A stretch of DNA of 64,000 bases, from positions 347,375-411,374 of the forward strand of contig NZ_BJOV01000001.1 in the NCBI RefSeq assembly GCF_009932475.1, written 5' to 3'. Position 1 is the first letter of the stretch. Each line of letters begins with the position of its first letter. This DNA comes from Gordonia spumicola. Its GTDB lineage: Bacteria; Actinomycetota; Actinomycetes; Mycobacteriales; Mycobacteriaceae. This document shows, in pieces, positions 13,701 through 20,805 of this stretch. The position numbers and the translations under genes were made by a program. The notes beneath the pieces are model-generated. The model searched no databases. It saw only the letters and a program-made list of their open reading frames with translations, and was not told the DNA's origin.

Positions 13701-16700
13701 AGCCGCGACGGTCGTCTCCCGCACCAGGACGGTCCCCGCATCGGTCGCGGAGAGTCTGCTGGCGGGGGCCGCCGACGCGTTCCGCACCGGGGTCGACGCC
13801 CTGCTCCTCGCGGCCCTCGGTCGGGCGGTGTCGGAGTGGCAGCGTGCGCGCGGCATCGACGACGACGCGCCGGTCACCGTCCTGCTGGAAGGTCACGGTC
13901 GCGTCGAGGACGCGTTCGAGTCCGGACCCGATCCGCGCCGAGCCGACCTCGCTCGGACCGTCGGCTGGTTCACCAGCATCGCTCCCGTCCTGCTGCCGCG
14001 CGCGGCCGATCCGGTCCACGCGGTCAAGGCCGTCAAGGAGGAACTGCTCGCGAGGCCGGGGGACGGACTCGGCTACGGCGTCCTGCGATACGCGTCAACG
14101 ACCGACGTCGCGGCCCGGCCGCTGCCCGCGATCACCTTCAACTACCTCGGCAACACGTCGGCCGAGACCACGGTCGGCGACTTCCTGCCCGACGCCGCGG
14201 CTCCGGCGCTGCCCGCGAGCCTCGCGGGTGCGATGACGACGTCGGCGCTGACCGTCACCGTCACCACCCGGACCGGCGACGACGGTCGTGAACTCGTCCT
14301 CGACCTCGCGTCTCCCTCCGCGGTCCTCGGCGTCGCCGACGTCGACGATCTCACCGACCGGTGGGTCGACGCCCTCGCCGCGATCGCCGCCGACGTCGCC
14401 GCGGGCGATCCGGGGCTGTCCCCGTCCGACGTCACAGGCGTCGACCTGACACAGGACGACCTCGACGCCCTGGCGCGCGAGTATCCCGGAGCCGCCGTGT
14501 GGCCGCTGTCGCCGCTGCAGAGCGGCCTGGCGTTCCAGGCCGAACTCGCCGAGGCCGGACGCGCGGACGGGGCGGTCGACGTCTACGTCACCCAGTCGGT
14601 GATCCGACTCGCGGGCGACGTCGACGTCGACCGGCTGCGGTCGGCCACCGGGGACCTCCTCGCTCGTCACGACGTCCTGCGGTCCGGGTACGTCCGGACG
14701 CCGAGCGGGATCGCGGCGGCCGTGGTGCCGCCGGACGTCGACGTCCCGTGGACGGTCGTCGAGGCCGCGGGCGACATCGGCGACAGTGTCGACGCGGTCG
14801 CCCGTGCCGAGCGGACCGCACCGTTCGACATGGCACGGCCGCCGCTCATGCGGTTCGCGCTCGTCCGGTCGTCCGGGCGCGCCGATCTCATCGTCACCAA
14901 CCATCACATCCTCCTCGACGGCTGGTCCGGACCGCTCGTCCTCGCCGATCTCCTCGCCCTGTACGCGACCGGCCGGACGTTCACCGATGGAACCGGGGCC
15001 GCGGGCGACTTCCACGACTACCTCCGGTACATCGCAGGCGCCGACACCGCGGCCGGACTGGCCGCGTGGACGCCGGTCCTCGACAGGGTCACGACCCCGA
15101 CACTCGTCGCGCCGGGCGCACAGGTCACGACGGATGATCCGCCGCGCAAGCGGACGGTGCCCATCGACGCCGATCTGACGGCGGCCGTGACCGCGGCGGC
15201 GCGGTCACGGGGCGTCACGGTGTCGACCGTCCTGCAGGTCGCGTGGGGCCTGCTGCTGTCGCGGATCACCGGGCAGCGGACGGTCGCGTTCGGCGAGACC
15301 GTGTCCGGCCGACCGGCCGACCTCCCCGGCGTCGAATCGATGGTCGGCCTGTTCATCAACACCGTCCCGGTGGTCGTCGACCTCGATCCGGCGGCGACCG
15401 CCGCCGACGTGCTCGCCGACCTGCAGGCGGCCAAGGTCGCCGTGCTCGACCATCACCACATCGGACTGCCCGAACTGTCGGCGGTCGTGGGTGCGGGACA
15501 GCTCTTCGACACGCTGGCGGTGCACGAGTCGTTCCCCGTCGACACGGGTTCCCTGCGGGACCGCGACCTCGGCGGACTCACGGTGGAGGGCGTCGACACG
15601 CTGGACGCCACGCACTATCCGCTGATCATGGTGACCGGTGAGAACGGCGACCGGCTCGACATGACCCTGACGTACCTGCCGTCGGCCTTCGACGAACGCC
15701 GCATCGACGTCGTCGCGCAGGCACTGCACCGCATCCTGGAGACGATCGCCGCCGACCCCGGAACGGTGATCGCCGACATCGAGTCCGCGGATCACCGCGG
15801 ATACGCGGCGGCGCTGACCGCACCCGTCGTCGACACCGTCAACACGGGTCGGACCCTTGTCGACTTGTACGCCGAGACCACGGCCCGGTACGGCGCCGAC
15901 GGCGCCGTGTCCGACGGCGTCGACACCCTCACCCACGCGGAGCTGTCCGAGCGGGCGGCCGCGATCGCGACGTCCTTGACCGCGGCGGGAGTCGTGCCAG
16001 GCGACCTGGTGGCGATCGCCACCAGCCGCAGTGTCGCCCTGCCCGCGGCGATCCTCGGGGTCCTGTCCGCGGGCGCCGCGTACCTGCCCTTGGACACCAC
16101 GAATCCGGCCGACCGGCTCGCGTTCATCGTGTCCGATGCGGAGCCGTCGGCGCTGCTCGTCGACACCGAGACCGCCGGTTCGGACCTGTGGCTCTCGCTG
16201 CCGCCGCAGGTCGTGGTGATCGACGTCGACGACCTGACGCCCGGCCGCGCACCCGCGCCGGTCCCGGCGATCCACCCCGATTCGCGGGCGTACGTCATCT
16301 ACACGTCCGGGTCGACGGGCAGGCCGAAGGGTGTGGAGGTGACTCATCGAGACGTCGTCACCCTGATGGACACCGCTGCGACCGACTTCGCGTTCGAGTC
16401 GACCGACGTGTGGACCATGTTCCACTCGTACGCGTTCGACTTCTCGGTGTGGGAGCTGTGGGGTCCGCTCCTGACCGGCGGGCGCCTCGTGATCGTCGGG
16501 CGCGACGTCGCGCGCTCGCCCGCCGAGTTCGTCCGCCTGTGCGCGGACGAACAGGTGACGGTCCTGTCGCTGACGCCGTCGGCGTTCTACCAGTTCGCCC
16601 ATGCCCGCCGCGACGCCGGGCAGGACGCGTCGGCCCTGCGCTACCTCGTCTTCGGCGGTGAGGAACTCAACTTCGAGCACGTCCGCCGCTGGTTCGACGA

Positions 16701-19053
16701 CTTCCCGAACGACCCCGCGACCCTGGTCAACATGTACGGCATAACCGAGACGACCGTCCATGTGACGTTCGCGCCGCTCGACAGGGCGGTCGTTCGGGCC
16801 GACGACCCGAGCCTCATCGGTCCGCCGCTGGCCTCGCTCGGCCTGCACATCCTCGACGAACGGCTCCGACCCGTCCCCGAGGGGTTCATCGGTGAGATGT
16901 ACGTGACCGGCGGACAGCTCGCGCAGAGCTACCTGCGTCGACCCGGTCTCTCGGCGGGACGGTTCGTCGCCAACCCCTTCGGCCCGCCCGGATCGCGCAT
17001 GTACCGGACGGGCGACCTCGCCCGACGAGTGGGCGACGACATCGCCTACCTCGGTCGGGGCGACGCCCAGGTCCAGCTTCGCGGCTACCGCATCGAGTAC
17101 GGCGAGATCGAGGCCGCGATGCTCGCTTCGCCCGGCGTGCGGAGCGCCGCCGCGACGGTGTCGTCGACAGGCGCCGGAGACGATCGACTCGTCGGCTACG
17201 TCGTCCTCGACGGCGACGCGGAACTCGACGCACCCGCCGTGCGCGCCGCGGTCGGACGGGCGGTGCCCGCCTACATGGTCCCCGATCTCGTCGTGGCGAT
17301 CGACGAGCTGCCGTTGACGGCCAACGGCAAACTCGATCGTCGGGCACTGCCCGCGCCAGATCCCGGCGAGGCCCCCGACGAGTTCACCGCCCCGGCCGAC
17401 GCCCGCGAGGAAGCGGTCGCCGCGGTGTTCGCGGAGGTGCTCGGAGCCGACGGCGTCGGCGTCACGACGAGCTTCTTCGACCTCGGCGGCAACTCCCTGT
17501 CGGCGTCGCGGCTCGCCGCCCGAACCGCGGACGTCCTCGGACGAGCGGTGTCGGTCCGCGACGTCTTCTCGGCCCCGACTGTCCGCGACCTCGTCGCGGC
17601 GACGGCGGGCAACGCCTCGTCGACGCCGCAGCTGACGGCGGCCGCGCCTCGACCCGACCGACTGCCGCTGTCGTTCGCACAGCAGCGGATCTGGTTCATC
17701 GAGCAACTCGAGCCGGGGACGGCGACCTACAACATCCCGATAGCCGTGCGGTTGATCGGACGCCTCGACGTCGTCGCGATGCGCGCCGCGGTCGGCGACG
17801 TCGTCGCCCGGCACGAGATCCTGCGGACCACGTTCGGGTCCGTCGACGGCGAACCCGTGCAGACCATCCACCCCGAGGTGGCGCCGGACTGGCTGGTCGT
17901 CGATGATCCGGCCGACCTGACCGCTGCGGCGGGAGCCGGATTCGACGTCGCGGCGGCTCCGCCGTTCCGCGTCCGCCTGCACCCGGTGTCCGGCGACGAG
18001 CACGTCCTCGTCGCCGTCCTCCATCATCTCGTCGGCGACGGCGAGTCGATGCGACCGCTGATCGGCGACATCGTCACCGCGTATCTGGCGCGCGCGGCGG
18101 GCGTCGCGCCGTCGTTCGCGCCGCTCGACGTCCAGTTCGCCGACTTCGCGGTGTGGCAGCGAGCGGCGCTCGGCAGTCCGGACGACCCGGCGTCGATCCT
18201 CGGCGCACAGCTCGACTTCTGGGAGTCGGCGCTGGCCGGGGCCCCCGACGTCATCGACCTGCCCACCGATCGGCCCCGTCCGGCCGTCGCCTCCCATCGC
18301 GGGGCGAGCGTGTCGGTGCCGCTGTCCGGGGACACCGCGGGCCGCGTCCGCGCGCTGGCCGCAGCCCGCGGAACGAGCGAGTTCATGGTGGTCCACGCCG
18401 CGCTCGCCGCGTTGCTGTCGCGGTTGACGGCGACCGATGACGTGACCGTCGCGACGCCTGTCGCCGGTCGCGGAGCGGCCGCCCTCGACCCGCTCGTCGG
18501 CATGTTCGTCAACACCCTCGTGTTGCGGACGTCGGTCCCGCCGCGGATCCGGTTCGCCGATCTGCTCGACGACGTCCGCGTGGCCGATCTCGACGCGTTC
18601 GCGCACGCCGACGTGCCGTTCGAGGCCGTGGTCGACCGCGTCGCGCCGGTGCGCTCGCAGGCGTTCGGTCCGCTCGCCCAGGTGATACTGACACTCGTCG
18701 AGTCGAGGGACGCTCCGGCCGAGGCCGTCGCCGGTCTGACGGTCGAACCCGTCGACCCGCCCGTCGTCCCCGCCCAGTACGACCTCTCGGTGACTGTCAC
18801 GACCGCGGCCGACGGATGGTCGGTCGGGCTGGTCTACGCGACGGACCTGTTCGACGAGGCGACGGCCCGCGGCTTCGGACTCCGACTGGTCGCATTGCTC
18901 GACGGTCTGACGTCGTCGCCGGACGAGCCGATCAGTTCGCCCGCGATCGTGACGGCCGACGAACGGGCCGCGATCGCGGAATGGTCGTCCGGACCGCCGC
19001 AGTCTGTTCCGTCGACCACCCTGCTTCATCTCCTCACCGCCGAGCGCGCGTGA
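1444..19053 (+). CDS. Non-ribosomal peptide synthetase, five A/T modules with one epimerase
   Basis: Giant multimodular NRPS of about 5,869 residues. Domain order: A-like leader, A1-T1, C1-A2-T2, C2-A3-T3, C3-A4-T4-E, C4-A5-T5, C5. Each A domain has the YTSGSTG-type phosphate loop and a late NGKLDRR-type lysine motif. Each T domain has an LGGN/DS phosphopantetheine serine, and each C domain an HHxxxDG motif. The epimerase shows HHLGIDAVSW and FNYLG. It ends with a C domain and no carrier, so the chain continues on the next protein. I chose GTG 1444 because AGGGGAG at 1429-1435 lies 8 nt upstream; ATG 1417 and GTG 1435 are in frame but have no well-spaced ribosome site. The stop lies 5 nt before the ATG of the next synthetase. 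Function is firm; the product is unknown. Confidence 0.95.
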   Translation: MADATVLSSNWGTVPTTLGLVAAAAALKPTADAVSGPAGPVSFADLHSRLSATAGVLAAQGLDTDGAVTPGVSAIIKTPEMSPVDAIIAAAGAVAGLRAAAEAIIGTSDFASLPGLFASAVHRFADRVAVVDRDGTSLTYAELDRRSTALARALVERGVGTDVTVAMAVDRTVDLPIAVLGVMKAGGAYIPLDLAHPVERLRYIVENARPGGLLVDRSVGGGLDELALDRWDFNELIAAGEQSTTALPTSVDPAASAYVIYTSGSTGRPKGVQVEHRNVVALMAAAQSHYGFDEHDVWSMFHSHAFDVSVFELWGPLLFGGRLVVVDRDVAREPNQLVALLAAEGVTVFSQTPSAFYQYVEARERVDVASAIRFVVLAGEAVSFEQMRRWYRSFPDEQTVVVNMYGITETTVHTTFRALSADLVESTDASDIGDGLPALTVHVLDERLRHTADGVPGEIYVSGPQVTRGYQNRSDLTSTRFVADPFGAAGDRMYRSGDMAIRRGDTVEYLGRSDGQVQLRGFRVEMGEVEAGMLRVDEVSGAAAMVVTAASGDDLLVGYVVPADGAAIDDAALRQAIGAHVPSYMVPDVIVELDQLPLTVNGKLDRRALPEPSLRTAEFVEPATDTERRVAAEFAAVLGIDRISASASFFDLGGNSLAAARIVGRVGEALDVDLTVRDLFDAPTVRELAAAVADRAPALPPIVRVENRPDRIPLSFAQQRMWLVNRTDPTSAAYNIPALLRVSGALDLDALHAAVIDVAARQSALRTTFPSVGGGPVQNVHGTDRIESLLDWAVVSSADDVAAACATGFDVTTDLPIRVRVLRLEPDVHTLALITHHIASDGESVRPLVADLVTAYRARSAGRAPQFAPLAVDVVDVALWEHGALGSPDDAASVTGRQLAYWTRQLAGLAPIVDLPLDRPRPSVASGLGRRVEFTIDPAVADGIVRVAGELSASPFMVVHAALASLVARLTGADDVAIGTPIAGRGQAVLDPLVGMFVNTLILRTPVPRDATFDDVIEAAKTADLDAFANADVPFEYVVDATGAERSAAFAPLSQVWFTLDESAARDALDGVIDGLSIVPEDVESAQAKVDLFVRVERAADPAWRGEVIYAADLFEHATVVTFADRLVRLLTAGVADRHARLDSVVVDAPPTRPAVDAPAEPDAPLSAEIVTGGPATAPELLSEIFARAAAAHGPRLAVADESSRLTYAELDRASNRLARRLLALGAGPEMLVALAVGRSTTLLVAIWATAKTGAGYVPIDPDYPADRVTAMIEDSGARIGLTVSGGRDLPTSGVDWTVVDADALIADLSGTDTEPIRADELNGVARTDNVAYVIYTSGSTGRPKGVSVTHVGLKNFAVEEARRSGADEYSRVLGFASPSFDASVLEYLLATISGGTLVYRPAAAVGGAALTQLMLTSAITHTFLTPTVLSTLDPMSLPALRVVYAGGEAVPRSLKDAWAQHLRIQNLYGPTETTIGVAISAPMAPGAPVALGGPIAGVGFLVLDAALRPTPDGVAGELYVVGGALSRGYLDRPGLTAERFVADPFTPGGRMYRTGDLVRWRVDASGDRVLDYSGRTDDQVKLRGLRIELGEIEAALADHDAVASAVVVGVGGSVATALAGYVVPVPGAAVDAAELRAHLGARLPAHMVPASVTLLDGLPLTPVGKLDKAALPEPVVEVVEHVAPATEAETAVAAAFADVLGGEPVSVTASFFDLGGDSLSAMRLAGRIESALGVSASIQDVFDAPTVRGLAERVLRNDAALPPVTRAEPRPDRIPLSYAQQRMWFINRFDPSAPTYNVPVVIAIAGALDVDALAAAFGDVVARHESLRTRFPDDDGVPYQDVSAVDEPDWAVAGSRADIDADLRRGFDVRTDRPIRARLARTGEDDHVLAVVAHHIVADGESLGPLVADLLAAYAARSAGESPRFEPLPVQFADVAVWERAVLGELTDPESLVAAQLDHWRGVLAGSPAVIDLPADRPRPAVASGRGGLVEFDVPDRVARAVEEIAAARGSTVFMVLHAALAVLLARLSATTDIAISTPSAGRADPSLDGLVGMRVNTLVLRTEIDLGKSFVDLLDAVRRTDLEALGHADVPFEAVVDAVAPVRSEAFAPLAQVMLSFDPVGSIDRDGVDAAGVTFTELAPAVVPAHRDLTVVVSAGQTWTASAVYAADLFDEATAHTLAASFVDLLDGLVAAPDSAVGDVPLLSDSDVDGLLAWSTGPTAGDVDPLTCATAATRVGDDAALVFGDREVSRTEFAARVNVLARTLIGHGVGPGSAVAVCMERSVELLVGVHAITAAGGQYVPLDPQAPVGRSGHMLATAGVDLALVRAGAPVPSAVAEVTVIGVDSAAPIVGDAGPVDDAERTAPIRPTDALYTLFTSGSTGRPKGVTVSHEAVANRLAWMNAWYPISADDRVLHKTPVTFDVSVWELYWPLLHGVPLVIAEPGRHGDPSYLAGLIADRRISVLHFVPSMLAAFVDVLGDRVASLGSLRHVFASGEALTPAVAGALLDRLPGVGLHNLYGPTEAAVDVTARTVAPGDTAVTIGRPVPGVTTLVLDARLRPTPVGVPGELYLGGVQVARGYAARPDLTAERFVADPYGPAGGRLYRTGDAVRWTADGELDYLGRTDFQVKLRGQRIELGEIESVIGGAPGVVHAAAVVVDTPGGQQLVGYYAPDTVETDTVSAAVASALPEYMRPAVWVPLESVPLTTSGKVDRRALPAPTVGDREYVAPAAGRESAVADVFAVLLGVPVGEVSATTSFFELGGNSLSGMRLVSRVGEALGVDVTIRDVFDAPTVRDLVALLDGRAAALPAVVRTDPRPPVVPVSRAQQRMWFLNQFDPASGAYNIPLVLRLDGAVDAVVLSEALGDVVERHEVLRTVYPTVDGRPVQRVLDSDTARRDLDWATVSDIDALLASTADGFDVSVVAPVRGRVLVGDTGVAVAITVHHIAFDGESVPVLARDLLAAYAARAHGSTGAAPLDVQYADYALWQSTHLGSTDDADTPLGRQSAYWAAHLVDLPQVTDLPMDRPRPSTQQTAGGRVVAELDDSIADGVAALAARYSMTPFMVTEAAFAVTLARLASTRVAAIGTVVAGRSDAALDDLVGMFVNTLVLRTDVAPSARVSDILADTRTTVLDAFANADVALDDLVDSLGAERSAAYPPLAQVTFTYGDKADPTAVVEAAGIRAQALAPTDVEAKFELMAAVQERTATAPMSLELVYATALFDESTVVGFADVYRRVLAAMIADQDVAVGDIVIADTRRASRPAIETVAVGGDVEGGTLVDVLARRDLDPTHPALICDGVEIDYDEFEARTNTIARALLERGVTPDDVIAIGLERSIDSVLAVWGVVKAGAAYVPVDPAYPQDRIDYMLADSAVEIGITDAATRHRLGRSGTDWLELAQLGSDRDDDIEDAERNGSVRVANLAYLIYTSGSTGRPKAVGVSHSGVADLVDSHAKVTGSRDDDPDTRILHVASPSFDASFFEMAWAILAGHTLVIAPHADYAGDALAEVIDRDEVTDLVITPSVLATVDPERADSVRNLATAGEACPPELVERWTRRGRRIFNFYGPSETTVWATRSRMMAGKPVTIGKAITGFTTRVLDARLHETPVGVVGELYLSAAGLARGDLGRSGLTATSFVADPFGAPGDRMYATGDLVRLTRSGDIEFAGRADHQVKINGQRVELGEIEAVLADRGGVAQALVIGRDSRVGDRTHTQLVAYLVAKPGARVDADAVLDDAATRLAAHMVPTTAIVIDEIPLTPTGKLDREALPEPDTAERAEHVAPGSDAEQTLARIVGGLLGLDAVSVTESFFALGGDSIMSIQLSSAAKAAGLRLTPREIFELKTIRAMAAQTAGGSRVAELPEPDGGPRGDTPLPAGVGWMLENSVTDADHADFSQSAVLHAPAGLTVEQLRDLVDALVAAHPMMSATLRRSADGHAVLESGAPFDPVGAVSARTTDTAVGTAGFAHAVTEAFAAVSRDLDPAAGRLVRAVLLTDPSGAGRIVVVIHHLGIDAVSWRIVVEDLITARAQQVDGRDIDLRPEGTSARAWSTALAADREARSAEVDFWLARSPERVTDFGVSLDRDRDRAATVVSRTRTVPASVAESLLAGAADAFRTGVDALLLAALGRAVSEWQRARGIDDDAPVTVLLEGHGRVEDAFESGPDPRRADLARTVGWFTSIAPVLLPRAADPVHAVKAVKEELLARPGDGLGYGVLRYASTTDVAARPLPAITFNYLGNTSAETTVGDFLPDAAAPALPASLAGAMTTSALTVTVTTRTGDDGRELVLDLASPSAVLGVADVDDLTDRWVDALAAIAADVAAGDPGLSPSDVTGVDLTQDDLDALAREYPGAAVWPLSPLQSGLAFQAELAEAGRADGAVDVYVTQSVIRLAGDVDVDRLRSATGDLLARHDVLRSGYVRTPSGIAAAVVPPDVDVPWTVVEAAGDIGDSVDAVARAERTAPFDMARPPLMRFALVRSSGRADLIVTNHHILLDGWSGPLVLADLLALYATGRTFTDGTGAAGDFHDYLRYIAGADTAAGLAAWTPVLDRVTTPTLVAPGAQVTTDDPPRKRTVPIDADLTAAVTAAARSRGVTVSTVLQVAWGLLLSRITGQRTVAFGETVSGRPADLPGVESMVGLFINTVPVVVDLDPAATAADVLADLQAAKVAVLDHHHIGLPELSAVVGAGQLFDTLAVHESFPVDTGSLRDRDLGGLTVEGVDTLDATHYPLIMVTGENGDRLDMTLTYLPSAFDERRIDVVAQALHRILETIAADPGTVIADIESADHRGYAAALTAPVVDTVNTGRTLVDLYAETTARYGADGAVSDGVDTLTHAELSERAAAIATSLTAAGVVPGDLVAIATSRSVALPAAILGVLSAGAAYLPLDTTNPADRLAFIVSDAEPSALLVDTETAGSDLWLSLPPQVVVIDVDDLTPGRAPAPVPAIHPDSRAYVIYTSGSTGRPKGVEVTHRDVVTLMDTAATDFAFESTDVWTMFHSYAFDFSVWELWGPLLTGGRLVIVGRDVARSPAEFVRLCADEQVTVLSLTPSAFYQFAHARRDAGQDASALRYLVFGGEELNFEHVRRWFDDFPNDPATLVNMYGITETTVHVTFAPLDRAVVRADDPSLIGPPLASLGLHILDERLRPVPEGFIGEMYVTGGQLAQSYLRRPGLSAGRFVANPFGPPGSRMYRTGDLARRVGDDIAYLGRGDAQVQLRGYRIEYGEIEAAMLASPGVRSAAATVSSTGAGDDRLVGYVVLDGDAELDAPAVRAAVGRAVPAYMVPDLVVAIDELPLTANGKLDRRALPAPDPGEAPDEFTAPADAREEAVAAVFAEVLGADGVGVTTSFFDLGGNSLSASRLAARTADVLGRAVSVRDVFSAPTVRDLVAATAGNASSTPQLTAAAPRPDRLPLSFAQQRIWFIEQLEPGTATYNIPIAVRLIGRLDVVAMRAAVGDVVARHEILRTTFGSVDGEPVQTIHPEVAPDWLVVDDPADLTAAAGAGFDVAAAPPFRVRLHPVSGDEHVLVAVLHHLVGDGESMRPLIGDIVTAYLARAAGVAPSFAPLDVQFADFAVWQRAALGSPDDPASILGAQLDFWESALAGAPDVIDLPTDRPRPAVASHRGASVSVPLSGDTAGRVRALAAARGTSEFMVVHAALAALLSRLTATDDVTVATPVAGRGAAALDPLVGMFVNTLVLRTSVPPRIRFADLLDDVRVADLDAFAHADVPFEAVVDRVAPVRSQAFGPLAQVILTLVESRDAPAEAVAGLTVEPVDPPVVPAQYDLSVTVTTAADGWSVGLVYATDLFDEATARGFGLRLVALLDGLTSSPDEPISSPAIVTADERAAIAEWSSGPPQSVPSTTLLHLLTAERA
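1781..3530 (+). other. NRPS module 1: A1-T1 (possibly Thr-like)
   Basis: A1 runs ~1781-3280 and T1 ~3300-3530 (Ser codon 3409). The pocket read by eye is D-V-F-S-V-A-M-V-H plus Lys. The M-V-H end and the NMYGITETTVH block match Thr-type domains, but positions 236, 239 and 301 differ, so the call is weak. Its C domain is on the upstream protein. Confidence 0.6.
3535..6715 (+). other. NRPS module 2: C1-A2-T2 (substrate unassigned)
   Basis: C1 has HHIASDG near 3950. A2 spans ~4970-6470 and T2 has LGGDSL (Ser codon at 6598). The pocket reads D-A-L-F-Y-G-L-I-G plus Lys, which I cannot match to a substrate. GGDS is more usual before epimerases, but a standard LCL-type C domain follows here. Confidence 0.8.
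6720..9850 (+). other. NRPS module 3: C2-A3-T3 (Ser predicted)
   Basis: C2 has HHIVADG near 7130. A3 spans ~8120-9605. Its pocket D-V-W-H-F-S-L-V-D plus Lys is very close to the serine consensus (DVWHLSLIDK, from memory). T3 has LGGNSL near 9730. Confidence 0.75.
9860..14450 (+). other. NRPS module 4: C3-A4-T4-E (D-configured residue)
   Basis: C3 has HHIAFDG near 10275. A4 spans ~11270-12760 with pocket D-A-F-V-A-A-F-V-W plus Lys (unassigned, probably hydrophobic). T4 has ALGGDSIMS, the usual form before an epimerase. The E domain (~13030-14450) keeps HHLGIDAVSW near 13459 and FNYLG near 14140, so it should be active. It is the only epimerase in view. Confidence 0.85.
14480..17615 (+). other. 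NRPS module 5: C4-A5-T5 (Thr predicted, accepts D-residue donor)
   Basis: C4 opens with WPLSPLQSGLAFQ and has HHILLDG near 14904. It differs from the other C domains and fits the DCL type expected after an epimerase. The A5 pocket D-F-W-S-V-G-M-V-H plus Lys matches threonine (DFWNIGMVHK, from memory). T5 has DLGGNSL near 17480. Confidence 0.78.
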
Positions 19054-20805
19054 CGCCCATGCCGACCAACCACCGAAACGAGGACCGACCGGTGCCCGAG
19101 CTCGCATCGTCCGACCGCACCACGATGTCCGCGCCAGGCGCGGCCACCGCGCTGATCTGCGGTGATCGGCGGGTGTCGTACGACGAGTTCGCGGCACGGA
19201 CGTCGGCGCTCGCCGCCGAGCTGAGGGCGGCGGGTGTCGGACGCGACGTCGCCGTCGCCGTCCGCATCCCGCGTTCGGTCGAGATGATCGTCGCCGTCCA
19301 CGCGATCGTGCAGGCCGGGGGACACTACGTGCCCCTCGGCGCGGACATGCCGGACGACCGCGTCCGCTACATCCTCGACACGTCGGGGGCACGGCTGTGC
19401 CTCGTCGCTCCGGGCGACGACGCCGAGGGCGCTCTCGTCGTCGACTGCTCGGGGCCGACACCGGACGTCGCACGCCGCGACGCGGTCGGGGTGCTCGGCG
19501 ACACCGCCGCGTACACGCTGTTCACATCCGGTTCGACGGGGCGCCCGAAGGGCGTGACCGTCTCGCACCGAGCCATCGTCAACAGGCTCGTCTGGATGCG
19601 CGACATGTACGGACTCGGGGCCGACGACGTCTTCCTGCAGAAGACGCCGATCACATTCGACGTGTCGGTCTGGGAACTGTTCCTCCCCGCCGCGGTCGGA
19701 GCGGCCCTCGTGATCGCCGACCCCGACCGGCATGGCGACCCCGATCATCTCGATGCGTTGATCCGAACGCACGGAGTGTCCGTGGTGCACTTCGTCCCGT
19801 CGATGATGGCGGCGTTCACCGATGTGCTCGGCGACCGCCTCTCCGCGTTGACGTCCCTGCGTCGCGTGTTCACCTCGGGCGAGGCACTCACCCCGGCGAC
19901 GGCCGGGCCGATCCTGCGCGCACTGCCCGACGCGGAACTGCACAACCTGTACGGGCCGACCGAAGCCGCGGTCGATGTGACCGCGCATCGCGTGTCCGCG
20001 GCCGACGTCACGGTGCCCATCGGCGCACCGGTCCCCGAGACCACGGTCCACGTCCTCGACGCGGCGCTGTCCGTCACGCCGGTCGGTGTCCCCGGAGAGC
20101 TCTATCTCGGCGGCGTCCAGTTGGCGCGCGGATACGCGACCCGGCCCGATCTGACTGCGGAACGATTCGTCGCCGACCCGTTCGGCGCGCCGGGCGACCG
20201 GCTGTACCGGACGGGCGACCTCGTCCGATGGAACGCGGCGGGCCTGCTGGAATACCTCGGCCGCACCGACTTCCAGGTGAAGCTGCGCGGTCAGCGACTC
20301 GAACTCGGTGAAGTCGAAGCCGCGATGGCGGCGGTCCCCGGTGTCGTCCACGCGGCGGCCGCGGTCGTCGACACGCCGGCCGGGCAGCACCTCGTCGGCT
20401 ACATCGCGCCCGACACCGTCGATCCGGCGGTCGTCGACGACCGCCTCGCGGAGTCGTTGCCCGCATACATGCGACCCAGCCGGTGGGTGAGACTCGCCGC
20501 TATGCCGTTGAACTCGGCAGGCAAGGTCGACCGCAAGGCGCTTCCACAGCCGGCCTCCGCCCCCGTCGAACACGTCGACGCCGCGACCCCGGACGAGGCC
20601 GCCGTCGCGAACCTGTACGCCGACCTGCTCGGCGCCGACCGGGTCGGCGTCACGGAGTCGTTCTTCGACCTCGGCGGCAACTCCTTGGCCGCCACGCGCA
20701 TCGCCGCCCGCGTGTCGGAGGCGCTCGGCGTCGCCGTCTCCGTGCGGGACGTGTTCGACGCGCCGTCCGTCCGGGCGCTGGTGGCCCTGGTCGCCGGGCG
20801 CGGCG
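17620..20805 (+). other. NRPS module 6, split over two proteins: C5 | A6-T6 (Ser predicted)
   Basis: C5 (HHLVGDG near 18020) ends the second subunit; A6-T6 opens the third. The A6 pocket D-V-W-H-F-S-L-V-D plus Lys is the same serine-type code as A3. The protein break lies exactly where the C-A linker should be (LLHLLTAERA, then stop). Confidence 0.78.

Noticed and set aside
18816..19058. Upstream in-frame extension of the third synthetase
   Set aside because: It lies within the C5 domain of the second synthetase and is Arg-rich without motifs. ATG 19059 or GTG 19092 fits the junction.
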